A stretch of 6,660 nt of DNA, taken from the NCBI GenBank assembly GCA_964480825.1, contig CAYZRJ010000033.1, positions 1 through 6,660 on the forward strand, given 5' to 3'. Position numbers and translations under genes: made by a program. Source of the DNA: CAYZRJ01 sp964480825. GTDB taxonomy: Bacteria; Patescibacteriota; WWE3; UBA101185; UBA10185. Positions 1 to 6,206 of this stretch are shown here, one piece after another. The notes beneath the pieces are model-generated. The model saw nothing but the letters and a program-made list of their open reading frames with translations, did not search any database and was not told where the DNA came from. Positions within the stretch are counted from its first letter, which is position 1. Each line of letters begins with the position of its first letter.

Positions 1-88
1 TAAAATCCGTATCAGAAATTTGATACTCTTCGTCTATAATTTTCTTAATTTTTTCGTGTAATAATGCAGTGAGGTTCATCTCTTGCAT
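1..88 (-). CDS. N-terminus of a gene cut by the left edge, possibly arginyl-tRNA synthetase
   Basis: An open minus-strand frame starts at ATG 88 (or ATG 79, three codons on) and runs off the window after 29 complete codons. The visible protein begins MQEMNLTALLHEKIKKII and continues with acidic and polar residues to DTDF. A short Met-Asn-hydrophobic start followed by an amphipathic helix is how many arginyl-tRNA synthetases (ArgS) begin, ahead of their N-terminal tRNA-recognition domain. The catalytic domain lies outside, so the call rests on resemblance only. It lies 22 bp after the metallo-beta-lactamase gene in the same direction, so it may be co-transcribed with the competence genes. Neither start has a well-placed Shine-Dalgarno sequence; an AGAG directly abuts ATG 79. 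Confidence 0.4.
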   Translation of the reverse strand, partial: MQEMNLTALLHEKIKKIIDEEYQISDTDF

Positions 89-110
89 AATATCATTCAA
101 TTTACTTTTA

Positions 111-959
111 CTAAAGATAAACCTTGAACTCGATGGTACTTTCCAGATCAGTTCTGCGTATCTCACATCCTGCGTCTTTAAGAAGTGATAGGGTAGTATC
201 ATCCGGATGATGGTAGCTGTTTTTCTTTCCTACGGAGATAACACATACTTTTGGCTTTAAATCCAGCAAAAACTTTGCCGATATGCCTTTTTTTGAACCG
301 TGGTGGGGCACCTTTAACACATCCAGACCGTCTTGAATTAGTGGAGTAATTTGAGCCCAATCTATCAAGTCCAGCACCTTAGATTCGGCGTCTCCCGTCA
401 ACAGCGCCTCAAAACCCCTATAATCAACAAAGAGCACCGTTGAAACTTGGTTCAAATCATCCGTTGGTTTTAGATTTTTAATAAAATCGCCAGTTGGCCA
501 AAGTGCGATTATTTTTAAATCGCCGAATTCAATTTTATTTCCGGCAGAAATAGATGTTATAACTTTATTTATATTTTTATTTTCGTTAATTTTTTGCTTA
601 AATGCTCGGTAGACTTTGGTAAGTAAGGGCACGTCGTTAAACCAGAGTATGCCAATGTTACATTTATCTAAAACGGGCAACGTTCCACCAAAATGATCCG
701 CGTGCAAATGCGTAATATAAATAATATCTAAATTGCAAACGGGAAACATAAAATATTTTAGTAAATGATCTTCTATATTCTCCCCTGTTCCGGCGTCTAC
801 TAAAATTTTGAATGTACTTTTGTAATCCATTAAGATGCTGTCACCTTGGCCTACATCCAGTACGCGCATAGTAAATTCAGGTTTTTGTGCGAGAGAGCTA
901 ACTCGCATTATTAATAAAAATAAATAATAGATTAAAATTAAACCGATATAATTTTTCAT
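111..959 (-). CDS. Secreted or membrane-anchored ComEC-type metallo-beta-lactamase (stand-alone ComEC nuclease domain)
   Basis: 282 aa. Residues 4-20 form a hydrophobic segment followed by SSLA-Q, so it is a signal peptide (possible cleavage after A24) or an N-terminal anchor, and the rest should lie outside the membrane. The metallo-beta-lactamase fold starts at MRVLDVGQGDSIL (31-43). Metal ligands are visible: HLHADH (84-89), GD (189-190), PHHGS (218-222) and a final HHP (250-252) after VISVGKKNSY. The order and the closing RRTD...TIEF are those of the C-terminal domain of ComEC, which in single-chain ComEC is thought to degrade the non-transported DNA strand during uptake. Here the domain is a separate gene whose ATG overlaps the comEC stop by 4 bp (ATGA). 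GAGG lies 4 nt upstream as a ribosome site. Family and placement are firm; nuclease activity is inferred. Confidence 0.9.
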   Translation of the reverse strand: MKNYIGLILIYYLFLLIMRVSSLAQKPEFTMRVLDVGQGDSILMDYKSTFKILVDAGTGENIEDHLLKYFMFPVCNLDIIYITHLHADHFGGTLPVLDKCNIGILWFNDVPLLTKVYRAFKQKINENKNINKVITSISAGNKIEFGDLKIIALWPTGDFIKNLKPTDDLNQVSTVLFVDYRGFEALLTGDAESKVLDLIDWAQITPLIQDGLDVLKVPHHGSKKGISAKFLLDLKPKVCVISVGKKNSYHHPDDTTLSLLKDAGCEIRRTDLESTIEFKVYL

Positions 960-1972
960 TTATCCTCTACTCTGCGCAATCGCCACGCCGCTACAATTAA
1001 TACACCGTAGTACATAACAAACGTCACTAAATTTAACTTGAAATCTATATTTCCTTTGTCTACACCGGCAAAAAACTTAACAATACGAACAAATATATCA
1101 AAAAACGGAAACACAATTAAACCGGCTAAAGGTGCAAAAAAAGGAAAGAGTTGAGATATGAGAATAAAAATAAAACCCGATACAGTACATAACGGAATTA
1201 ACCATAATGATGCCATGTTATACAAAGGGCTGACTATACTTACCCGACCAAAGAAGTATGAGATTATCGGCCAAACAGCGATTTGGCATGCCAAGGACGT
1301 GGACACATCTTCAAACGGAAGAAGTTTTTTGAAACTGTTTCCTTTTATAATACCGCTTACAGCTTTGCTCAAAGCTGGTTCGAAAAAGATTAGACCAAGA
1401 GTCGCAGAAACGCTAAGCCAAAAACTAAGAGAAACAATGTATCGGGGATAAATTAATAACATCACAAAGCAAACAACAAGGATTAAGCTCAAGCAATCAA
1501 TTTTACGACCTTCTGTCATGGCCAAATAGCTAATATATCCCATTAACGCGGCTCTGATTACCGGAGGCTGTAAACCACACAGCAAGGCGTACAAAACAAC
1601 ACTTGCAAAAAGTATAAACTTGTTTCTCGGCTTCAAGCGATCAAAAAAAATACCACTAATAAATTTTATGACCAAAGCTACGTTATAACCGGAAACTACA
1701 ACAACATGTATTAAACCAATCTGCACTAGATTGTCATAAAACATTTTGTCATTTTTGATCTCGTTGACTCCTATTGTCATACCTAATAACAAATCCGCAT
1801 GAATTGACGGGAGTACCGCGCGGGTTTGCTGTGTAATTCGGGTGTTTATTTTCTTTATAACCGGCAAAGTGAAACCGTCGCCACTATTTCTACTGCTAAG
1901 ATCCGGAGATAAAACTATTCTAATAATCACCAAAAGCGCCAAAATTAACATCGAAATGTGTTTTCTCATCAT
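956..1972 (-). CDS. comEC: ComEC/Rec2 competence-domain membrane protein (DNA uptake channel, no MBL domain)
   Basis: 338 aa, about half the length of classical single-chain ComEC. Residues 5-22 are a first membrane helix. The Competence domain follows, with LLLGMTIG (61-68), the signature HVVVVSGYNVALV (89-101; family form H-hxAVSGxH/N), GLQPPVIRAALMG (133-145), SFWLSVSATLGLI (183-195) and PLYNMASLWLIPL (249-261), and several hydrophobic helices up to about 329. It ends in a basic tail RLRRVEDK. The protein should form the inner-membrane channel for single-stranded DNA in transformation. The N-terminal OB-like domain of long ComECs is absent or reduced to the short 23-60 stretch, and the MBL domain is the next gene. 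ATG 1972 overlaps the comEA stop by 4 bp; ATG 1969 is a second possible start. The tight comEA-comEC-MBL overlaps suggest translational coupling. Confidence 0.93.
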   Translation of the reverse strand: MMRKHISMLILALLVIIRIVLSPDLSSRNSGDGFTLPVIKKINTRITQQTRAVLPSIHADLLLGMTIGVNEIKNDKMFYDNLVQIGLIHVVVVSGYNVALVIKFISGIFFDRLKPRNKFILFASVVLYALLCGLQPPVIRAALMGYISYLAMTEGRKIDCLSLILVVCFVMLLIYPRYIVSLSFWLSVSATLGLIFFEPALSKAVSGIIKGNSFKKLLPFEDVSTSLACQIAVWPIISYFFGRVSIVSPLYNMASLWLIPLCTVSGFIFILISQLFPFFAPLAGLIVFPFFDIFVRIVKFFAGVDKGNIDFKLNLVTFVMYYGVLIVAAWRLRRVEDK

Positions 1973-2619
1973 TTCACGGTTAAAATACCTTCCAGCGCAA
2001 TCCTGGCGTTATTGCTAAATTTAATTAAGGCATAAAAATCGTCAATTGTACTGTATGGCCTTCCTTTTATTATTTTGTCAGCAGTTACTTCCCCGATTCC
2101 GGGAAGGTCAATTAGAGCACTTCTTGTTGCCGAGTTTACATCAACGCTGTTCACACTCGTTATTTCTGAACTAGTAATATTTTCGAAACATCTAGTAGCT
2201 AATTCTTCGGTTAAAGCCGTTATGTTTTCGTCGAAAACAAATGGGATATAAATTTTTTGTCCGTCATGCAATTTCTCGGATAAATTTAATTTTTGAGTTA
2301 TAAATCCCGTGTGTGCTTGTTTAGAAAAACCGCCGGCAACTTTTATAATGTTCACTACCCTATCTCCGTCGGCGAGTTGATAAAATCCGGGTTTACTTAC
2401 GGCACCCGATACATCTACGAAAATCGGGTTTTTCGTTGCAGTGTCATCTGATTTTTGAGGTAAAACTGATGAATCGGTTACGATCGAAACGTCTTTTGGT
2501 CGATTCGGTTCTCTAAATAAAAATATGGACCCCGCCCAACAAAGACCAAACAGCGGTATATACCAATATTTTATGTATTTTTTCCAATCCTCCATACCGG
2601 TACAATACCTAAAACACAT
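1969..2619 (-). CDS. comEA: ComEA-like DNA receptor (SLBB + helix-hairpin-helix)
   Basis: Up to 216 aa. A transmembrane helix at about 17-36 is followed by a polar linker. Next is an SLBB-type domain (67-127: FVDVSGAVSKPGFYQL, IKVAGGF, LHDGQKIYIPF), then a ComEA helix-hairpin-helix domain (157-215) with VDVNSATRSALIDLPGIGEVTADKII and DDFYALI. This is the standard layout of the membrane-anchored receptor that binds double-stranded DNA outside the membrane and hands it to ComEC. The start is uncertain. ATG 2619 gives an extra MCFRYCTG, while ATG 2595 (MEDWKKYIKYW) puts charged residues directly before the membrane helix and looks more natural; neither has a strong Shine-Dalgarno sequence. It is the first gene after the 131-bp gap, so it may have its own promoter there. 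Its stop codon overlaps the comEC start. Confidence 0.93.
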   Translation of the reverse strand: MCFRYCTGMEDWKKYIKYWYIPLFGLCWAGSIFLFREPNRPKDVSIVTDSSVLPQKSDDTATKNPIFVDVSGAVSKPGFYQLADGDRVVNIIKVAGGFSKQAHTGFITQKLNLSEKLHDGQKIYIPFVFDENITALTEELATRCFENITSSEITSVNSVDVNSATRSALIDLPGIGEVTADKIIKGRPYSTIDDFYALIKFSNNARIALEGILTVK

Positions 2620-2663
2620 CAGGTTTTGTACGTAGTTATGTCTATTAAAACAAGATACTACAT

Positions 2664-2682
2664 TTACCGCATATTAAACGCA
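2664..2682. repeat. 19-bp direct repeat, copy 1 (upstream of comEA)
   Basis: Plus-strand pattern TTACCGC-N7-ACGCA with the middle ATATTAA. It matches copy 2 at 2718-2736 at 15 of 19 positions. This copy is the one nearer comEA, about 45 bp from ATG 2619. The middle and flanks form only an imperfect dyad. It may be a binding site for a regulator of the comEA-comEC-MBL unit; the role is inferred from position. Confidence 0.6.
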
Positions 2683-2717
2683 TTTTGTAATCTTATTATT
2701 GACCATAGGTAGATTAA

Positions 2718-2736
2718 TTACCGCGTTATTAACGCA
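2718..2736. repeat. 19-bp direct repeat, copy 2, containing a perfect palindrome
   Basis: Plus-strand pattern TTACCGC-N7-ACGCA with the middle GTTATTA, starting 54 bp after copy 1 (about five helical turns, so both could lie on the same DNA face). Within it, GCGTTA-T-TAACGC (2723-2735) is a perfect inverted repeat. With a one-base centre and no T-run it fits a dimer-binding operator better than a hairpin. It lies 15 bp past the arsR stop codon. Confidence 0.6.
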
Positions 2737-2750
2737 AGATATTTTAGAAT

Positions 2751-3065
2751 TTAGAGACTGCGGATTAAAATGTCTTTAAAGACTCTGCTCTTCTTTAAAT
2801 CTTTTATTAAAGCTATAAAACGGGTTTCATTAATCCGGTAGAAAACTTCTCTACCCTTTTTGTCATTCTTCAAAAAACCAAGTGCGGCGAGAACTCTTAA
2901 GTGATGTGACGCCAGATTCTCTTCAACATCTAATTTGTCGGCAATCTGAGTAACATTTCTCTCACCGTCGCTTAAAAACTTAAGTATTTTTATCCTGTTA
3001 TCATCAGAGAAAGCTTTAGAAACCTTGGAAACAACCATGGGCACACTATACAACAGAGATTGCAT
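2751..3065 (-). CDS. ArsR-family winged-helix transcriptional regulator within the competence block
   Basis: 104 aa, the usual size for the ArsR/SmtB family. The winged helix-turn-helix runs from about 13 to 80: KAFSDDNRIKILKFLSDG (helices 1-2), VTQIADKLDVEENLASHHLRVLAALGFL (recognition helix around ASHHLRVL) and the wing KKGREVFYRI. A C-terminal helix (82-96) would serve dimerization. The protein contains no cysteine, so the ELCVC-type thiol metal site of ArsR, CadC or SmtB relatives is absent; any metal site would have to use His, Asp or Glu. It sits 11 bp after comM, so it is probably co-transcribed, and a regulatory role in competence is inferred from that. The start could be ATG 3065 or ATG 3038 (MVVSKVSKAF); the shorter form trims a tail outside the domain and leaves the 3059-3074 palindrome in the leader. 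Confidence 0.88.
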   Translation of the reverse strand: MQSLLYSVPMVVSKVSKAFSDDNRIKILKFLSDGERNVTQIADKLDVEENLASHHLRVLAALGFLKNDKKGREVFYRINETRFIALIKDLKKSRVFKDILIRSL

Positions 3066-3074
3066 TGATGCAAT
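3059..3074. promoter_or_regulatory. Perfect inverted repeat over the arsR start codon (possible operator)
   Basis: ATTGCAT-TG-ATGCAAT: two perfect 7-bp arms with a 2-bp centre. It lies between the comM stop (3077) and the ArsR-type gene and covers its upstream ATG (3063-3065). ArsR-family dimers bind AT-rich inverted repeats near their own starts, so autoregulation is plausible. The RNA could also form only a very small-loop hairpin, which makes an RNA role less likely. Arms of this size arise by chance a few times in a window this long, so only the position makes it notable. Confidence 0.4.
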
Positions 3075-3076
3075 GT

Positions 3077-4573
3077 TTAGCGTTGCCTATACTGAAGTGC
3101 TTCAGCCAGATGATTAACTTTTATTTCTGAGCTTTGATCCAAATCAGCGATGGTACGGGCGATTTTTATGAGTTTAAAATAGACACGGGGTGAAAAATTC
3201 ATTTTCTTATACGCGTCGTCCAGTAAACGTTTGCTTTCGCTGTCGAGTCTACATTCGATATCAATAACTCTATTAGACATAAAGGCGTTACAGTTCGTGT
3301 CATACTTTTTTAATCTTAATGTTTGAATATCCCGAGCGTGATTAACTACGTCTTTAACCGTTTTTATTGCATTGCCAGGAGTAATTTGCATACTTTTCTC
3401 TGCGAACTTATCCTCGGGGTACAAAGAAACAAACAAATCGAATCTGTCAGATAACGGACCGGATAACTTTTTAGCGTATGAATATATTTTTTGCTCGGAA
3501 CAAACACACTGTTTAGTGGGGTGGCCACTATACCCACATGGACACGGGTTCGCCGCCGCGATCAGAGTAAACTGAGAAGGAAAAGAATAAGTAACATTAC
3601 TTCTGGTAAGAGTTATTTCTCCGTCCTGCATAGGTTGTCGCAGTGCTTCTAAAACATTACGTGAAAATTCACAGAATTCATCCATAAATAAAACGCCGCA
3701 GTGCGCCAAAGTTACTTCGCCCGGAAAAGGTTCCAACCCGCCTCCAATCATTCCTGAATAAGATATTGTGTGGTGCGGGTTTCTAAAAGGACGGGTGTTT
3801 AAATCTTCTATATTTTTACCGATATACGAATAAATTTTTCGAAGCTGGTTTAATTCTGCCGGTGTGAGACCGGGCAAAATTGACAAAACTGCTTTTGCGA
3901 GCATGCTTTTTCCGGTTCCGGGAGAACCGATTAGCATCAAATTATGCCCGCCCGCAGCACTTATCTCCAATGCGCGTTTAGCAGATTCTTGCCCTATTAT
4001 GTCGGGCAGACGCACTTCGTAATTTGGCTCTACTACACTACTTACATAGCTGTTAAATTTGTCCTCAGATAAAATTTGTTCTCCCGAAAGGTGTTTAAAT
4101 ACTTCGCTAAGTCTGGTAACGCCGTATGCCTGAGCATTACTACATTTCAAAGAACTTTTACTAATAAATAAACCGGCGTGTTTGTTTTTATTTATGTAAT
4201 CCGTAACAAGATACGAACCTCTGGTTTCGCGCACCAATCCGTCTAAAGAAAGTTCACCGAAAAAAAATGTGTTTTCACCAACCTTTATGTTGTTTTTCGC
4301 ACAAAATATACCTACTGCAACCGGCAAGTCGTACGCCGAACCGATTTTTTGCAAATCTGCCGGAGCAAGGTTAACTGTAATCTTACACTCAGGAAACTCA
4401 AATCCCGAGTTAATAAAGGCTGACTTTATTCTATATTTGCTTTCCTCAACTGATTTGTTAGGCAAACCGACTATATTAAACACAGGCAGTCCGCGACTAC
4501 TTATACTAACTTCAACATCAATTTCAATAACCTGCAAACCCCTAAAAGCGACACATTTAACTTTTGACAGCAT
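3077..4573 (-). CDS. comM: ComM/YifB-family AAA+ ATPase (Mg-chelatase-like)
   Basis: 498 aa, full length for the family. The N-terminal S5-fold/Lon-like domain (about 1-165) has SRGLPVFNIVGLPN (26-39), ESKYRIKSAF (44-53), NLAPADLQK (68-76) and ELSLDGLVR (107-115). The AAA+ module carries Walker A GSPGTGKS (216-223), RPFRNPHHTIS (261-271), Walker B VLFMDEF (294-300), sensor-1 AANPCPCG (340-347) with a second cysteine pair CVC (356-358), and the arginine-containing LSDRFDL (374-380). The C-terminal lid includes SPRVYFKLIKIARTIADL (461-478). ComM is a hexameric helicase that drives branch migration of incoming DNA during transformation. ATG 4573 is preceded by AAAAGG about 8 nt upstream. Its first 17 bp overlap the end of dprA in another frame, which fits co-expression. 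Confidence 0.95.
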   Translation of the reverse strand: MLSKVKCVAFRGLQVIEIDVEVSISSRGLPVFNIVGLPNKSVEESKYRIKSAFINSGFEFPECKITVNLAPADLQKIGSAYDLPVAVGIFCAKNNIKVGENTFFFGELSLDGLVRETRGSYLVTDYINKNKHAGLFISKSSLKCSNAQAYGVTRLSEVFKHLSGEQILSEDKFNSYVSSVVEPNYEVRLPDIIGQESAKRALEISAAGGHNLMLIGSPGTGKSMLAKAVLSILPGLTPAELNQLRKIYSYIGKNIEDLNTRPFRNPHHTISYSGMIGGGLEPFPGEVTLAHCGVLFMDEFCEFSRNVLEALRQPMQDGEITLTRSNVTYSFPSQFTLIAAANPCPCGYSGHPTKQCVCSEQKIYSYAKKLSGPLSDRFDLFVSLYPEDKFAEKSMQITPGNAIKTVKDVVNHARDIQTLRLKKYDTNCNAFMSNRVIDIECRLDSESKRLLDDAYKKMNFSPRVYFKLIKIARTIADLDQSSEIKVNHLAEALQYRQR

Positions 4574-5435
4574 AAAAAATACCTTTTATCTCTTTGATGA
4601 GGCCGGAAAGCTGTAATTTTGTAATAAATGTACTCAAGTTAGATACCGGCAGATTAACCTTTCTTGAAAGACCGTTTATATCAATCGGGTTGTCGCCGAT
4701 TGAATTAAATATTTTTTCTTCTTTTGAATCCAGACCGTGTGCTTTAAAATCTGTTTTACGAGAAATCGCTATCCCCATTTCTACGTTGATATCAGAACCG
4801 GAAAATACCGGCCTGGCATATTCTCTTAGTATCTGACAAATGCCTTGTTGCCCTTCTCTAAATATATCTCCGGGAACTGTCAGAATTTTTTTCCCATATT
4901 TTTTCGCGTATCCATAAGTAATTAACGAGCCACTGTTCTTTCCGGCCTCGACCACCAATAAACAGGAGCATAATCCGGCTATAATTCTGTTTCGTTTTAC
5001 AAACATCCAGTTTTTAGATTTCTCGTTTTTAGGATACTCTGACAGTACTAACCCACCGCTCTCTAAAATTTTCTGATAAAGACTCATCTGTGGATTCGGG
5101 TATGTTTCCTCAATACCGCAAGGTAATACAGCCACTGTCGGCACCGCGTATTCCACCGATAAGGTATGCGCCATAATATCAACACCGCGCATAAACCCGG
5201 ATACAGTCGTAATTTGCTCGTGAGCTAAACTGTTAAATAAATGGCCAAGCACGGCAATGCCGTAAGAGCTGACCCTTCTACTTCCGACTATACCCAAACA
5301 ATTATCAAATAAACGGCTGTCCAAATTACCTCTAAAATACAGATCTTTCGGAGGGTTTGGAATCAGACTCAATATTTTAGGGTAGGTACTTTCCCCTATC
5401 TGCACAGTTTTTACAGGAAAATCATTTAAAACCAC
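4557..5435 (-). CDS. dprA: DNA-processing protein DprA (Smf)
   Basis: 292 aa. DprA protects incoming single-stranded DNA in the cytoplasm and loads RecA onto it. The entry motif YPKILSLIPNPPKDLYFRGNL is split over residues 18-38. The Rossmann-type core has GIVGSRRVSSYG (48-59), VSGFMRGVDIMAH (78-90), LPCGIEETYP (104-113), FVKRNRIIAGL (145-155), EAGKNSGSLIT (163-173) and VPGD (187-190). A C-terminal winged helix (about 234-292; EEKIFNSIG, IDINGLSRKV, LSGLIKEIKGIFY) is present. An N-terminal SAM domain is missing, as in many short DprAs. The usual SGLARG core appears as SGFMRG. The start is GTG 5435: an in-frame TAA lies nine codons upstream and no ATG lies between. It is the first gene of the minus-strand block and overlaps comM by 17 bp. 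Confidence 0.95.
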   Translation of the reverse strand: MVLNDFPVKTVQIGESTYPKILSLIPNPPKDLYFRGNLDSRLFDNCLGIVGSRRVSSYGIAVLGHLFNSLAHEQITTVSGFMRGVDIMAHTLSVEYAVPTVAVLPCGIEETYPNPQMSLYQKILESGGLVLSEYPKNEKSKNWMFVKRNRIIAGLCSCLLVVEAGKNSGSLITYGYAKKYGKKILTVPGDIFREGQQGICQILREYARPVFSGSDINVEMGIAISRKTDFKAHGLDSKEEKIFNSIGDNPIDINGLSRKVNLPVSNLSTFITKLQLSGLIKEIKGIFYAVKS

Positions 5436-5452
5436 ACAGGTATTCTGCCCGT

Positions 5453-5482
5453 ATTTTATTTAAATATGAATACATATGTCTC
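5453..5482 (-). promoter_or_regulatory. dprA: Possible dprA/competence promoter
   Basis: On the minus strand, GAGACA (5477-5482, 4 of 6 to TTGACA) and TAAAAT (5453-5458, 5 of 6 to TATAAT) are 18 bp apart. Transcription would begin near 5446, about ten bases before GTG 5435. The AT-rich context makes chance matches easy. It overlaps the upstream region of the divergent MerR-like gene. Confidence 0.25.
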
Positions 5483-5485
5483 TAC

Positions 5486-5515
5486 TTTAAATAGAATACC
5501 TAGACTAGATATGAT
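5486..5515 (+). promoter_or_regulatory. Possible promoter of the MerR-like gene
   Basis: TTTAAA (5486-5491, 4 of 6 to TTGACA) and TATGAT (5510-5515, 5 of 6 to TATAAT) are 18 bp apart. Start of transcription would fall near 5521, inside the palindrome TATGC-CA-GCATA (5518-5529) and before ATG 5535. This would exclude the upstream ATG 5466 from the message. The match is weak and untested. Confidence 0.25.
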
Positions 5516-5517
5516 AT

Positions 5518-5529
5518 TATGCCAGCATA
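5518..5529. promoter_or_regulatory. Small palindrome just ahead of the MerR-like gene
   Basis: TATGC-CA-GCATA, perfect 5-bp arms with a 2-bp centre, six bases before ATG 5535. It sits where the suggested transcription start would be, a common place for a repressor or autoregulation site. Arms this short are frequent by chance. Confidence 0.2.
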
Positions 5530-5534
5530 CGTGT

Positions 5535-6206
5535 ATGGATGAACTAATAGGTATAGAAAATTTAATTGAAGAAGCAAAAACAAGGGGCGTCGCCTTTGGA
5601 AAGGGTGATCCTTACAACCGTTTAAGATACTACACAAAAATAGGTTGGCTACCGCACATGATTCGTAAAAAAGACGAAAACGGAAGTACGCGGGGTCACT
5701 ACCCTACTTCAGCCGTCGAAAGACTTGTAACAATAGAAGATTTAAAAACTAAGGGTTTTTCAAACGAAGAGATTTCTAAACAGCTAAAAGTTAAAACCAG
5801 ATTTCAAACATTTCTGGAATTATTGAAAACAAGAGAAATGCGAAATCAGGCAGTTATTTACATGTCCTTAGGAATTTTAGTACTCATTTTGTCGAATGAG
5901 CTTGGTGTTACAAGGTTTGGGAAAGCACAGAACGATTTAAAGGCAATAGATGGCACTGTTCTTAACCAAGGGCCAAAACAATTAATAGATAGTGGAACAG
6001 CTTTTGTACCCAAAAACCAAAAAAAGCTTTTCGTACAAACACCTCTGGTTAAAAATACCTACAAAGTTTACATAACGTTCAATAACGACTATTCACCGGC
6101 GGCCAGATTTTGGGTTTCCGGCATTGACGACTATAAAGGTTTTACAGCAGAGCTCGACGCACCTGTTTTTAATAATTCTGAATTTAACTGGTGGGTTACC
6201 AACTAA
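5535..6206 (+). CDS. Membrane-anchored MerR-like DNA-binding protein with extracytoplasmic C-terminal domain
   Basis: About 223 aa from ATG 5535 (MDELIGIENLIEEAKTRG). An in-frame ATG at 5466 would add 23 residues that do not look like part of the domain, so I prefer 5535; neither has a Shine-Dalgarno sequence. Counting from 5535, residues 7-85 form a MerR-type winged helix: DPYNRLRYYTKIGWLPHMIR (26-45), a wing with RGHYP (53-57), then ERLVTIEDLKTKGFSNEEI (62-80). A basic stretch with KTREMR precedes one transmembrane helix (about 106-122), which places the DNA-binding part in the cytoplasm. The C-terminal 100 residues alternate hydrophobic and polar positions (KLFVQT, YKVYITF, ARFWVSG, GFTAEL) and end in FNWWVTN, suggesting a beta domain outside. 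The layout recalls one-component membrane regulators such as CadC/ToxR, but with a MerR-type domain. It is divergent from dprA. Target and signal are unknown. Confidence 0.85.
   Translation: MDELIGIENLIEEAKTRGVAFGKGDPYNRLRYYTKIGWLPHMIRKKDENGSTRGHYPTSAVERLVTIEDLKTKGFSNEEISKQLKVKTRFQTFLELLKTREMRNQAVIYMSLGILVLILSNELGVTRFGKAQNDLKAIDGTVLNQGPKQLIDSGTAFVPKNQKKLFVQTPLVKNTYKVYITFNNDYSPAARFWVSGIDDYKGFTAELDAPVFNNSEFNWWVTN

Noticed and set aside
83..100. TTGCAT-N6-ATTCAA dyad over the start of the left-edge gene, similar to the arsR palindrome half-site
   Set aside because: Imperfect arms, different spacing and no promoter context; too weak to link to the other sites.
1158..1451. Plus-strand 97-codon open frame opposite comEC
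   Set aside because: Lies wholly antisense to the well-supported ComEC membrane domain, shows no recognisable domain and has no clear ribosome site.
2651..2741. CAAGATA occurring twice in the arsR-comEA gap (2651-2657 and 2735-2741)
   Set aside because: A single 7-mer repeat in an AT-rich 131-bp region is easily chance, and its spacing does not match the 19-bp repeats.
3520..3565. Cysteine cluster CPCG...CVC in ComM as a novel zinc finger
   Set aside because: I recall these two cysteine pairs as typical of the ComM/YifB family, so they are not new here.
3372..3575. Plus-strand 67-codon open frame opposite comM
   Set aside because: Antisense to the conserved ComM AAA+ region; composition follows the opposite strand's codons.
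4269..4836. Two plus-strand open frames opposite comM and dprA
   Set aside because: Both are antisense to conserved protein segments and show no protein features of their own.
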